Positions 31,214 to 39,342 of a DNA stretch of 61,613 nucleotides are shown one piece after another. The translations under genes were made by a program, and so were the position numbers. Source of the DNA: Sphingomonadaceae bacterium. GTDB lineage: Bacteria > Pseudomonadota > Alphaproteobacteria > Sphingomonadales > Sphingomonadaceae. Location: NCBI GenBank assembly GCA_019239915.1, contig JAFAZF010000009.1, positions 1 through 61,613 of the forward strand, in the 5' to 3' direction. The notes beneath the pieces are model-generated. The model saw only the letters and a program-made list of their open reading frames with translations. It did not search any database and was not told where the DNA came from. Each line of letters opens with the position of its first letter. Position 1 is the stretch's first letter.

Positions 31214-32175
31214 GCGCGCTCTACGGCCACGACGAGGCGATCGCCGCGCTCGTCGCGGCGGAGCGCTCCGGCCGTATCCACCACGCCTGGCTGCTCGCCG
31301 GCCCGAAGGGCGTCGGCAAGGCACGCTTCGCCGATCTCGCGGCGCGCTATCTGCTCGGGCGTGCCGCCGATCCGTCGCTCGCGGGCTTCGCGTTGCCCGA
31401 CGAGCACCGCATCGCGAAGCTGCTCGCCGCCGGCAGTCACCCCGATTTCGCCCGGCTCGAACGCGCCTGGCGTGACAAGACCGGCGACTTTGCCAAGAAC
31501 ATCGCGATCGATCAGGTGCGCGGCCTCCAGCGGCTGTTCGCGACGACGCCGACCTATTCCGATCGCCGCGTCGTGATCGTCGACGCCGCGGACGATCTCG
31601 AGGCGCCTGCCGCCAACGCCCTCCTCAAGAATCTCGAGGAGCCGCCGGCGGGCACCGTCTTCCTGCTCGTCGCGCACGCGCCGGCGCGGCTGCTGCCGAC
31701 GATCCGCTCGCGCTGTCGGCTGCTGCGCTTCCGCCCGCTCGAGCAGGGCGCGATGGCCGCGGCGCTCGCCGATGCGATGCCCGATGCGGATGCCGCCGAA
31801 CGCGCTGCGGTCGCCGAGGCCGGCGAGGGCGCACCCGGCCGCGCGCTGCGCTTCGCCGGGCTCGATATCGCCAAGCTCGATGCCGCGATGGAAGCGATCG
31901 CGCGGGAGGGCGATCCGAGCAACGCCAAGCGTGCCGCGCTGGCGCAATCGCTCGCGCTCAAGGCCGCGCAGCCGCGCTACGAGGCGTTGCTCGAGCGGCT
32001 GCCGAGCCTGATCGCGCGGATCGCGCGGGGGCGGCAGGGCCAGCCGCTTGCCGACGCGCTGGCGCTGTGGGAGAAGGCGCGCACCCTGGCCGGGAGCGCC
32101 GTGCGCCTCTCGCTCGATCCCCAAGCCACCGTCTTCGAGCTCGCCGGGCTGCTCGCGGCGCTGGCGCCGCGCTGA
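31210..32175 (+). CDS. holB: DNA polymerase III delta' subunit
   Basis: A 321-residue clamp-loader subunit: HHAWLLAGPKGVGKARFADL (P-loop), VVIVDAADDLEAPAANALLK, NLEEPPAGTVFLLVAHAPAR, and LLPTIRSRCRLLRFRPL (SRC motif). The start is the GTG at 31210, overlapping the tmk stop. Longer readings in this frame run through tmk and were rejected. Confidence 0.95.
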   Translation: MSALYGHDEAIAALVAAERSGRIHHAWLLAGPKGVGKARFADLAARYLLGRAADPSLAGFALPDEHRIAKLLAAGSHPDFARLERAWRDKTGDFAKNIAIDQVRGLQRLFATTPTYSDRRVVIVDAADDLEAPAANALLKNLEEPPAGTVFLLVAHAPARLLPTIRSRCRLLRFRPLEQGAMAAALADAMPDADAAERAAVAEAGEGAPGRALRFAGLDIAKLDAAMEAIAREGDPSNAKRAALAQSLALKAAQPRYEALLERLPSLIARIARGRQGQPLADALALWEKARTLAGSAVRLSLDPQATVFELAGLLAALAPR

Positions 32176-32193
32176 GCCGTCACGCGAAGGTCT

Positions 32194-32274
32194 CCGTTCG
32201 CCCTGAGCCTGTCGAAGGGCTGCTCTTTTCTTCGACCGGGAAGGACAGTGCCTCGACAAGCTCAGCACGAACGG
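32194..32274. repeat. Dispersed palindrome, CTGAGCCTGTCGAAG type, between holB and metG
   Basis: Left arm CCGTTCGCCCTGAGCCTGTC then GAAGGGC, right arm CTCGACAAGCTCAGCACGAA then CGG. The near-identical copy is at 50896-50977. Confidence 0.82.
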
Positions 32275-32305
32275 TAACCATCCAACCCGCAACGAAGATG
32301 CCCTG

Positions 32306-33832
32306 ATGTCCGACCCCTTCTACATCACCACCGCAATCGCCTATCCCAACGGTCGCCCGCATATCGGACACGCCTATGAGGCGATCGCGACCGACGCGAT
32401 CGCGCGGTGGCATCGTCTCGCCGCGCGCGACGTGCGGTTCATGACCGGCACCGACGAGCATGGCTTGAAGATGGCGCAGAAGGCGCGCGATCTCGGCACT
32501 ACGCCGCGCGCGCTGAGCGACGAAATGTCGTCCTATTTCCGCGATATGGACGATGCTCTCGGCATCTCCTACGATCGCTTCATCCGCACGACGGAGCCGG
32601 ATCACTACCGCGCCTCGCAGGCGCTCTGGGCGGCGATGAAGGCGCGCGGCGACATCTATCTCGGCCGTTACGAGGGGTGGTATTCGGTTCGCGACGAAGC
32701 CTTTTATGGCGAGGACGAGCTGATCGAAGGGGAAGGGGGGGCGAAGCTCTCGCCGCAGGGCACGCCGGTCGAGTGGACGGTCGAGGAGAGCTGGTTCTTC
32801 CGACTATCGGCCTATCAGGACAAGCTGCTCGAACTCTATGACCGCGAACCCGATTTCGTCCGCCCGGAAACGCGGCGCAACGAGGTGGCGAGCTTCGTGC
32901 GCGGTGGGCTTTCCGATCTCTCGATTTCGCGCACCAGCTTCGATTGGGGCGTGCCGGTGCCGGATAGCCCCGGGCCCAACGACCAGAAGCATGTCATGTA
33001 TGTCTGGGTCGATGCGCTTACCAACTATCTCACGGGGCTAGGCTATCCCGACAAGACAGCGGATTACGAGCGCTACTGGCCAGCCAACGTGCACGTCATC
33101 GGCAAGGATATCGTGCGCTTTCACGCGGTCTATTGGCCCGCCTTCCTGATGTCGGCAGGCCTGCCGCTGCCGAAACAGGTGTTCGCGCACGGCTTCCTGC
33201 TCAATCGCGGCGAGAAGATGTCCAAGTCGGTCGGCAACGTCGTCGATCCGATCGAGATGGCGCAGCTCTATGGCGTCGATGCGCTGCGATACTTCCTGCT
33301 GCGCGAAGTCAGCTTCGGGCAGGACGGCAGCTACAGCCACGATGCCATCGTCACCCGCGTGAACGCCGATCTCGCCAATGGCCTCGGCAATCTCGCGCAG
33401 CGCTGCCTTTCGATGATCGCCAAGCAGTGCGGCGGCGTGGTGCCGGCGAAGGGGGCGTCGCACACGGTGATCGACAGCGCTGGCCTGCTTCGTGGGATCT
33501 CGTCGGCGATGGACGATCTCGCGCTGCATCGCGCGCTGGAAATTCTCTGGGAAGGCGTGCGCGACGCCAACGGCTTCTTCGCCGAGGCTGCGCCTTGGGC
33601 GCTGCGCAAGACCGATCCGGCAGCCGCCGACGCGATCCTCTATTCGACCGCCGAGGCCGTCCGCCAGCTCGCCATCCTGGCGCGCTGGGCGATCCCGTCC
33701 GCTGCCGACGCGCTGCTCGACCAGCTCGGCCAGCACGCCGACGCCCGCGATCTCGCCGCGCTCGATCGGCCGCTCGCGCCGGGCACCGTGTTGCCGCAGC
33801 CGCAGGGCGTTTTTCCGCGGCTGGAACTCTGA
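32306..33832 (+). CDS. metG: Methionyl-tRNA synthetase
   Basis: A 508-residue class I synthetase. It carries YPNGRPHIGHAYEAIATDAI (HIGH) near residues 18-22 and the KMSKS loop in LNRGEKMSKSVGNV near residue 303. The zinc-knuckle cysteines of the E. coli form are missing between VRFMTGTDEHG and the next block, and there is no C-terminal dimerisation domain, the usual short alphaproteobacterial form. It starts the metG-tatD-MBL group. Confidence 0.96.
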   Translation: MSDPFYITTAIAYPNGRPHIGHAYEAIATDAIARWHRLAARDVRFMTGTDEHGLKMAQKARDLGTTPRALSDEMSSYFRDMDDALGISYDRFIRTTEPDHYRASQALWAAMKARGDIYLGRYEGWYSVRDEAFYGEDELIEGEGGAKLSPQGTPVEWTVEESWFFRLSAYQDKLLELYDREPDFVRPETRRNEVASFVRGGLSDLSISRTSFDWGVPVPDSPGPNDQKHVMYVWVDALTNYLTGLGYPDKTADYERYWPANVHVIGKDIVRFHAVYWPAFLMSAGLPLPKQVFAHGFLLNRGEKMSKSVGNVVDPIEMAQLYGVDALRYFLLREVSFGQDGSYSHDAIVTRVNADLANGLGNLAQRCLSMIAKQCGGVVPAKGASHTVIDSAGLLRGISSAMDDLALHRALEILWEGVRDANGFFAEAAPWALRKTDPAAADAILYSTAEAVRQLAILARWAIPSAADALLDQLGQHADARDLAALDRPLAPGTVLPQPQGVFPRLEL

Positions 33833-33909
33833 ACTTTAACGGAAGAAGGCGGAAGACGAGGGCGGCAAAGCGCTTTCCACGCTGCAGCGCAGCGCCTATC
33901 TGCGGCCCC

Positions 33910-34686
33910 ATGTTCGTGGATAGCCACTGCCACCTCAATTACCCCAAGCTCGTCGAGCGCCAAGCCGAGGTGCTGGCGCATGCCCGCGCGCGCGGCGTCA
34001 CGACGATGCTCAATATCTCTACGCGCGAGCGCGAATGGGGTGACGTCATCGCCACCGCCGAGCGCGAGCCGGACGTCTGGGCGTCGGTCGGCATCCATCC
34101 GCACGAGGCGGACCAACATCCCGATGTCGGTGCCGCCAAGCTGGTGGGGCAGGCGCGGCATCCGCGCGTGATCGGCATCGGCGAGACCGGTCTCGACTAT
34201 TATTATGACCACAGCGATCGCGAGCGGCAGCGTGCGAGCTTCCGCGCCCACATCGCAGCGGCACGCGAGACCGGGCTGCCGTTGATCGTCCACACCCGCG
34301 ACGCCGAGGAAGAAACGGCAGCAATACTGACCGATGAGATGGGGAGGGGCGGGTTCGGCGGCGTGATCCACTGCTTCACGGCGAGCGCCGACTTCGCCGC
34401 CAAGGCGCTGGCGCTCGGCTTCTACATCTCGATCTCGGGCATCGTGACGTTCAAGAACGCCAAGGACTTGCAGGAGACGGCATCCAGATTGCCCGAGGAT
34501 CGGCTGCTCGTGGAAACCGATGCGCCGTTTCTCGCGCCGGTGCCGAACCGCGGCAAGCCCTGCGAGCCGGCTTTCGTCGCCGATACTGCGAAGATGCTCG
34601 CGGACCTGCGTGGCATCGACGTCGCGGCGCTCGCGGCGACGACCTCGCGCAACTTCTTCGACCTGTTCGCCAAGGCACGGGCATGA
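33910..34686 (+). CDS. TatD-family metal-dependent hydrolase
   Basis: A 258-residue TIM-barrel nuclease. Metal ligands are visible in VDSHCHLNY, SVGIHPHEAD, GIGETGLDYYYD, LIVHTRDAEEET, GVIHCFTAS and LVETDAPFLAP. Family members act as 3'-5' DNA exonucleases or D-aminoacyl hydrolases; E. coli YcfH lies near holB in the same neighbourhood. The ATG at 33910 is used; the stop overlaps the next ATG by 4 bases. Confidence 0.93.
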   Translation: MFVDSHCHLNYPKLVERQAEVLAHARARGVTTMLNISTREREWGDVIATAEREPDVWASVGIHPHEADQHPDVGAAKLVGQARHPRVIGIGETGLDYYYDHSDRERQRASFRAHIAAARETGLPLIVHTRDAEEETAAILTDEMGRGGFGGVIHCFTASADFAAKALALGFYISISGIVTFKNAKDLQETASRLPEDRLLVETDAPFLAPVPNRGKPCEPAFVADTAKMLADLRGIDVAALAATTSRNFFDLFAKARA

Positions 34687-35453
34687 GGCTGCGCATCCTC
34701 GGCAGCGGCACCTCGTCGGGCGTGCCGCGGATCGGCAACGACTGGGGCACGTGCAATCCGTCGGAGCCGAAGAACCGGCGCCGGCGCGCCTCGATCATGG
34801 TCGAGACCGATCGCACGCGCATCCTCGTCGATACATCGCCGGATCTGCGCGAGCAGTTGCTCGACGCGCGCGTCGCCAGCGTCGATGCGGTGATCTGGAC
34901 GCACGATCACGCCGACCACAGCCATGGCATCGACGATCTCCGCCAGATCGCGATCGGGACGCGGGCCGCTGTCCCGGGCTATGCGCGTCCCGAGGCGTCG
35001 GCATCGCTGCAGCGGCGCTTCGCCTACGCCTTCGAAGGCCTCGAAGGCTATTATCCGCCGACGGTGAAGATGCACGATCTCGGCGACGACGTGACGATCG
35101 GCGACATCCGCGTGCGCGCGGTCGACCAGCCGCACGGCGCGATCAGCTCGGCGGGGCTGCGCTTCGACTGGCAGGGCTATTCGGCCGGCTATTCGACCGA
35201 CCTCAACGCGCTCACCGACGACATGGCGAAGCTGTTCAAGGGCGTCGACGTCTGGATCGTCGATGCGCTGCGCCGCAAACCGCATCCGACGCATCCGAGC
35301 CTCGATACCGCGCTCGGTTGGATCGGGCGGCTGAAGCCGGGCTGGGCGGTGCTCGTCCACATGGACAACAGCATGGACTATGCCGCGCTCAAGGCCGAGC
35401 TGCCCGACGGCGTCGAGCCAGGTTACGACGGCATGGAGCTGAGCTTCGCGTGA
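34683..35453 (+). CDS. Metallo-beta-lactamase-fold hydrolase (PhnP-like)
   Basis: A 256-residue MBL-fold phosphodiesterase: LRILGSGTSSGVPRIGNDWG at the N-terminus, and the zinc motif WTHDHADHSHGIDDLR, then GYSTDLNALTD and HMDNSMDY at the end. The family includes PhnP (cyclic phosphate diesterase) and lipoate-related proteins. There is no phn operon nearby. It overlaps tatD, and the pair is commonly found next to metG. Confidence 0.88.
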   Translation: MRLRILGSGTSSGVPRIGNDWGTCNPSEPKNRRRRASIMVETDRTRILVDTSPDLREQLLDARVASVDAVIWTHDHADHSHGIDDLRQIAIGTRAAVPGYARPEASASLQRRFAYAFEGLEGYYPPTVKMHDLGDDVTIGDIRVRAVDQPHGAISSAGLRFDWQGYSAGYSTDLNALTDDMAKLFKGVDVWIVDALRRKPHPTHPSLDTALGWIGRLKPGWAVLVHMDNSMDYAALKAELPDGVEPGYDGMELSFA

Positions 35454-35475
35454 GGGCGGCCGTGCATCGGCGGCC

Positions 35476-35646
35476 ATGAGCATGGTGCAGATCGCCGGGG
35501 TGGTCGTCCTGCTCGGATGGCTCGTGCTCGTCGGCCGCGGATTGCTCGCGCGGCAGCTGTCGACACGCCGGATGCTTCTGCTCGCGCTCGCGTGGATCGC
35601 GATCTTCGCGGCGGTCTGGGCCGTCGCGCGGCTGGTGGAGCGCTGA
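35476..35646 (+). CDS. Small two-helix membrane protein, unknown
   Basis: A 56-residue product: MSMVQIAGVVVLLGWLVLVG, a basic turn (RGLLARQLSTRR), then MLLLALAWIAIFAAVWAVAR and LVER. Two membrane helices joined by a positively charged loop are predicted. It begins 22 bases after the MBL gene and ends 147 bases before mazG. I do not recognise the family. A helix-loop-helix of this size with a GC3-rich reading frame is probably a genuine gene. Confidence 0.6.
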   Translation: MSMVQIAGVVVLLGWLVLVGRGLLARQLSTRRMLLLALAWIAIFAAVWAVARLVER

Positions 35647-35793
35647 TGTGGAGCCGGTCATGCCCAAGCACGACCATAGCTCTCCCGAGTTTACATAATG
35701 TATATTATCAGACTGAGATCGTGGTGCGAGAGGGGGCTTCGATCGCATCGCCTTCCGCCGTGCCGGCGATCTCCTCTGGATGCGGAGTGAGCG

Positions 35794-36573
35794 ATGGCTG
35801 AGGACGTGACGCGCGTGCGCGACGGTATCACGCGGCTGGCGGGGATCATGGCCCGCCTCCGCGATCCGGAAACCGGCTGCGCCTGGGATCGCGCGCAGAG
35901 CTTCGCGACCATCGCGCCGTACACCATCGAGGAAGCCCATGAGGTCGCCGACGCGATCGCCCGCGAGGATCTCGCGGCGCTCAAGGACGAGCTCGGCGAT
36001 CTCCAGCTCCAGGTCGTGTTCCACGCGCGCATGGCCGAGGAAATCGGCGCCTTCGATCTCGCCGACGTGCTCGCCGGCATCGCCGACAAGATGGAGCGCC
36101 GCCACCCGCATATCTTTGGCCCGAAACACGATGGCGGTGATGACGTCATCGCGGATTGGGAGAGCATCAAGGCGGCCGAGCGTGGCACGGCGGCCGGCGC
36201 GCTGGCCGGCGTCGCGCTCGGCCTGCCGGCGCTGCTCCGCGCCGAGAAGCTGCAGAAGCGCGCCGCGCGCGTCGGCTTCGATTGGCCCGATGCGGACGGT
36301 CCGCGCGCCAAGGTTTCCGAGGAACTCGCCGAGAGCGATGCCGCCGACGGCGCCACTCGCGCGGAAGAGATCGGCGACCTGCTCTTCGCGGTGGTCAACT
36401 GGGCGCGCCATCTTGGGCTCGATGCCGAGGCCGCGCTGCGCGCCGCCAACGCCAAGTTCGAGCGCCGCTTCGCGGCGATGGAAAAGCTCGGCGGCGCGGG
36501 CTTCGCGGCGCTGAGTCTCGAGGAGAAAGAGGCGCTGTGGCAGCGCGCGAAAGCCGAGGAAAAGTCGCGCTGA
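35794..36573 (+). CDS. mazG: Nucleoside triphosphate pyrophosphohydrolase MazG
   Basis: A 259-residue all-alpha NTP pyrophosphatase with two MazG domains. The first has LRDPETGCAWDRAQSFATIA, then YTIEEAHEVADAI (EExxE-type metal site) and LKDELGDLQLQVVFHARM. The second has VSEELAES and RAEEIGDLLFAVVNWAR. It hydrolyses NTPs and removes aberrant nucleotides. GGAG lies 6 bases before the ATG. An AT-rich palindrome ATAATGTATATTAT sits upstream at 35695-35708. Confidence 0.96.
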   Translation: MAEDVTRVRDGITRLAGIMARLRDPETGCAWDRAQSFATIAPYTIEEAHEVADAIAREDLAALKDELGDLQLQVVFHARMAEEIGAFDLADVLAGIADKMERRHPHIFGPKHDGGDDVIADWESIKAAERGTAAGALAGVALGLPALLRAEKLQKRAARVGFDWPDADGPRAKVSEELAESDAADGATRAEEIGDLLFAVVNWARHLGLDAEAALRAANAKFERRFAAMEKLGGAGFAALSLEEKEALWQRAKAEEKSR

Positions 36574-36577
36574 GCCC

Positions 36578-36691
36578 GTGCTCCGGCGCTGGGGCGCCCT
36601 GCAAAATACGATTTTGCGGGGGCCCGGGGACCGGAGTGCCGGCGTCAAACGTCATGGTTTCGTCTCCACCGCTCCGGCCTGCGCCGGAGCA
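36578..36691. repeat. Dispersed palindrome, GTGCTCCGGCG type, with an AT-rich hairpin inside
   Basis: Outer arms GTGCTCCGGCGCTGGGG and GCTCCGGCCTGCGCCGGAGC. Inside lies GCAAAATACGATTTTGC (36601-36617), a perfect 7-bp stem with an ACG loop, strikingly AT-rich for this genome. It follows the stop of mazG immediately. Confidence 0.65.
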
Positions 36692-36712
36692 CATGGGTTC
36701 GGGCAGCGCATC

Positions 36713-36792
36713 CGTGCTCCTGCGAAAGCAGGAGCCCCGCTGTTCGGGGGCGCTTCGCTATCGGCTACGGCTCCTGCTTTCGCAGGAGCACG
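36713..36792. repeat. Dispersed palindrome, GCTCCTGC-GAAA-GCAGGAGC type
   Basis: Left arm CCGTGCTCCTGCGAAAGCAG, right arm its complement CTGCTTTCGCAGGAGCACGG. The arms match perfectly over about 22 bp. It lies in the convergent gap between mazG and hflX. Confidence 0.85.
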
Positions 36793-37224
36793 GCGGTTGG
36801 GAAATCGATCGCAAGGCGCTCCAAGGTCATCGAAGCTACCGTCGCAGACTGTTGGAAATCCGCGCGCACCTCTCCGGCGGCTCGGCTCAGGAGCGGGAGA
36901 AACGGCCGGCGCCCCTCGCGTGCCTCGCGGCCATCGGGGCTGTGGGAGTGTCTCAGTTGTCTCCCGAGAGCACCTCGCCCATTTCCGTCGGCGCGTCGGG
37001 CCGGTGGCGGGAACTGGCTCGTTGTGGCGGACGCCGCGGGCCATGCCGTTTTGGGCACGAGCATGGAAGCCTGGCGCTGGCCTGGTGGATGATCGTTGCG
37101 TCAGGGTTTTCGACCCCGAAGGCCCTGGCGCGCCGGCCGTCCGGACGATCGCGACGCGAGTGCACCGCGCCGTCCCATCCCGCCGCGGTTCGGCCCTGAT
37201 CAAGAGCGTCGCGCGACGGCGAGG
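36793..37224 (-). other. Unassigned minus-strand transcribed region (possible non-coding RNA)
   Basis: This GC-rich stretch lies directly downstream of the consensus promoter and LexA-type box at 37225-37272. It contains several local hairpins on the minus strand (CGTCGCGCGACG at its 5' end; CAGGG...CCCTG near 37096-37125). Minus-strand open frames exist (36652-37203, 36953-37165, 36765-37064), but their codon use lacks the strong GC third-position bias of neighbouring genes, their starts lack ribosome-binding sites, and none is recognisable. I found no landmarks of tmRNA, RNase P RNA, 4.5S RNA or 6S RNA. Confidence 0.4.
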
Positions 37225-37253
37225 CTTATAGCGGAACGTGGGCGAAATGTCAA
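37225..37253 (-). promoter_or_regulatory. Near-consensus sigma-70 promoter, minus strand
   Basis: TTGACA (37248-37253) and TATAAG (37225-37230) are separated by exactly 17 bases. This is the best match to the sigma-70 consensus that I noticed in the window. Transcription would start near 37218 and run toward mazG, where no gene is recognised. Confidence 0.7.
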
Positions 37254-37257
37254 GAAT

Positions 37258-37272
37258 GTTCTTTATGTGTTC
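37258..37272. promoter_or_regulatory. Perfect LexA-type box
   Basis: GTTC-TTTATGT-GTTC matches the alphaproteobacterial LexA site GTTC-N7-GTTC exactly. It lies 4 bases upstream of the -35 box of the minus-strand promoter, close enough for a repressor to block polymerase. Confidence 0.6.
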
Positions 37273-37323
37273 TTAATTTGGACAGGCGACGTCGAGCTTT
37301 GTCGACCTGCGCGCCTCCAGTCT

Positions 37324-37396
37324 CCGTTCGTGCTGAGCGCAGTCGAAGCACAGCCACCCTCCACGCGTGTCCTTCGACTTCGCTCAGGGCGAACGG
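37324..37396. repeat. Dispersed palindrome, GAGCG(C/A)AGTCGAAG type
   Basis: Left arm CCGTTCGTGCTGAGCGCAGT, right arm CCTTCGACTTCGCTCAGGGC then GAACGG. It lies between the orphan promoter and the degraded gene at 37448-37942. Confidence 0.8.
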
Positions 37397-37447
37397 CTGT
37401 TTATCGTGGAAAGGGCACCGCCCGCTTCGCGAAGCGAGGACGGCCTA

Positions 37448-37942
37448 TCAACTGGCACCTGCCGCCAGCTCGCTCCATAAGTTAGCAATCATCAGAGCAA
37501 GCCTGCCCCCGCTTTTTGTCCGGCACGTGTCAGAGACGTAAATCCCAGTAGGGAAGAAGAGCAGCGCTCGTCCACCGAGCCGCTTGTTATCGATGGTATC
37601 GAAAACAATCGATCCGCGCCGATCGTCCACGATCCTTTTCAACTGGTTCTATCGAACGGCTTGCTCAAAGCTTGTCTCCGGTCGAAACAGTAGTCCTTTC
37701 GCCGAAACGACGACTGCAGGCTTGATATCACGTCGGCGGCGTTTCCATGTAGAGACCAAGAATGTAGCGAAGATTGCTGCCACTCCAAGCATGATAGAAA
37801 AGCGACCGGTGGCGAAGGGCTCAGGCTACCAACCTAACGCCAGCAGCAACGAAAAAGCTGTCCACGCTCCCCAAAACAACAACTGCCAGATACCAGGCGG
37901 CTTGGCGTAGAAGGTGATAGGTAGATCGGCGCGAGCGCTCAT
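37448..37942 (-). pseudogene. Degraded two-helix membrane protein gene with two in-frame amber codons
   Basis: One minus-strand frame of 165 codons starts at ATG 37940-37942 (MSARADLPITFYAKPPG) and ends at TGA 37448-37450, broken only by TAG at 37826-37828 (codon 39) and TAG at 37649-37651 (codon 98). The pieces join logically: helix 1 (IWQLLFWGAWTAFSLLLALG), helix 2 (SIMLGVAAIFATFLVSTW), a basic stretch KRRRRD, and a soluble beta-rich domain (KPAVVVSAKGLLFRPETS, then RIVDDRRGSIVFDTIDN, LLFFPTGIYVSDTC) reminiscent of small PH-like membrane proteins. The reading frame is otherwise intact. GC content is clearly lower than in neighbouring genes, suggesting foreign origin or relaxed selection. 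The family is not recognised with certainty. It lies 65 bases beyond hflX. Confidence 0.65.
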
Positions 37943-38007
37943 CCACGAACAATAGCGCGGGACAAAGGCTTTGCGAACGGCCCGAGTTTAATGGCCGCTA
38001 GTGGGCC

Positions 38008-39342
38008 TCAGCCGCCGCCTCGCGCCCCGCTCTCCTGCCGCGCGACGAAGCGATCGTGGACCGCGTCGCTTAGGCAGACCTCGATGACCATGCGCTCGCC
38101 CTCTACCGTCTCGTCGATCACGCGGCCATGTTCGTGCAGCCAGGCGAGCGATGCGCCGTCGGCGACGTCGAGCGAAAGCTGGTAGAGTTGCGCGCCCGCC
38201 GTGACCCGCGCGGCCATCGCCTCGCGCAGCGCATCGACGCCCTCGCCGGTGATCGCCGAGATCGGCACGACGTCGTCGCGCCGCGCCGCCTCGTTCAACA
38301 GCAAGGTGCGCTGCTCGTCGTCGATGGCGTCGACCTTGTTCCAGGCCTCGATCAGCGGCGCCCCGCCCGCCCCGTCTTCGCCGCGCGCGCCGATCTCCTC
38401 GAGCACATGCGCGACGTCGTCGGCCTGCGCCGCGCTGTCCGGGTGCGCCACGTCGCGGACGTGGACGATGAGATCGGCGGTCGTCACCTCCTCGAGCGTC
38501 GCGCGGAACGCGGCGACGAGCTGCGTCGGCAGGTCCGAGACGAAGCCGACGGTGTCGGACAGGATCGCCTTGTCGATGCCTGGCAGGCTGATCTGCCGCA
38601 TCGTGGGGTCAAGCGTCGCGAACAGCAGGTTCTCGGCCATGACGCCGGCGCCGGTCAGCCGGTTGAACAGCGTCGACTTGCCGGCATTGGTGTAGCCGAC
38701 CAGCGCGATCACCGGCCACGGCGCACGCTGGCGCCGCGCACGATGGAGCCCGCGCGTGCGGCTGACCTCGGCGAGCTCGCGGCGCAGCTTGGCCATGCGA
38801 TCACGGATCATGCGACGGTCGGCCTCGATCTGGGTTTCGCCGGGGCCGCCGAGGAAGCCGAAGCCGCCGCGCTGGCGCTCGAGGTGGGTCCAGCTGCGGA
38901 CGAGGCGGCCGGCCTGATAGTCGAGATGGGCGAGCTCGACCTGGAGGCGGCCCTCGGCGGTCGCGGCGCGCTCGCCGAAGATTTCGAGGATGAGGCCGGT
39001 GCGGTCGATCACCTTGGTGCCGAGCGCGGTCTCGAGATTCTTCTGCTGGATCGGCGTCACCGTGCCGTCGACGACGACGAGCTCCGCCTCGTCGGCGCGG
39101 GCATGCGTCGCGAGATCCTCGACCTGGCCCTTGCCGAACAAGGTCGCCGGACGCGGCTCACGCACCTTGTAGGACACGCGCTCGACGACATCGAGGCCGA
39201 TCGCCGCCGCGAGCCCCGCTGCCTCGGCGAGCCGCGCGTCGGTCGAGCGCAGCGTCTCGCTGCGCCCCAGCTCCGGCAGCGCGACGATGGCCCGGCCGCC
39301 GCGCGCGACGCCGTCGTCGCCTTCCCTGGCGAAACCGCTCAA
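38008..39342 (-). CDS. hflX: Ribosome-associated GTPase HflX
   Basis: A 444-residue GTPase that splits stalled or heat-damaged ribosomes. The N-terminal domain contains [20 protein letters not shown] and [20 protein letters not shown] followed by [20 protein letters not shown]. The G domain has [17 protein letters not shown] (G1), [12 protein letters not shown] (G3) and AWNKVD (G4). I place the start at a TTG (39340-39342) that overlaps the hfq stop (TTGA) and sits 4 bases after GGAGG. No ATG or GTG fits better. Readings that continue upstream run out of frame through hfq. Confidence 0.92.
   Translation of the reverse strand: MSGFAREGDDGVARGGRAIVALPELGRSETLRSTDARLAEAAGLAAAIGLDVVERVSYKVREPRPATLFGKGQVEDLATHARADEAELVVVDGTVTPIQQKNLETALGTKVIDRTGLILEIFGERAATAEGRLQVELAHLDYQAGRLVRSWTHLERQRGGFGFLGGPGETQIEADRRMIRDRMAKLRRELAEVSRTRGLHRARRQRAPWPVIALVGYTNAGKSTLFNRLTGAGVMAENLLFATLDPTMRQISLPGIDKAILSDTVGFVSDLPTQLVAAFRATLEEVTTADLIVHVRDVAHPDSAAQADDVAHVLEEIGARGEDGAGGAPLIEAWNKVDAIDDEQRTLLLNEAARRDDVVPISAITGEGVDALREAMAARVTAGAQLYQLSLDVADGASLAWLHEHGRVIDETVEGERMVIEVCLSDAVHDRFVARQESGARGGG

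Noticed and set aside
35690-35718. Sigma-70 promoter for mazG in the AT-rich patch.
   Set aside because: TTTACA is present, but no acceptable -10 box lies 16-18 bases downstream.
36652-37203. Minus-strand frame of 183 codons after the orphan promoter.
   Set aside because: It runs through dispersed repeats (the APAFAGAR and APAKAGA strings are repeat translations), starts at TTG without a ribosome-binding site, and has no recognisable domain.
36793-37224. tmRNA, RNase P RNA, 6S RNA or 4.5S RNA in the region behind the orphan promoter.
   Set aside because: No GAGGAAAGTCCG-type block, no tag frame ANDN, no T-arm and CCA end, and no signal-recognition GGAAG-type tetraloop motif could be found.
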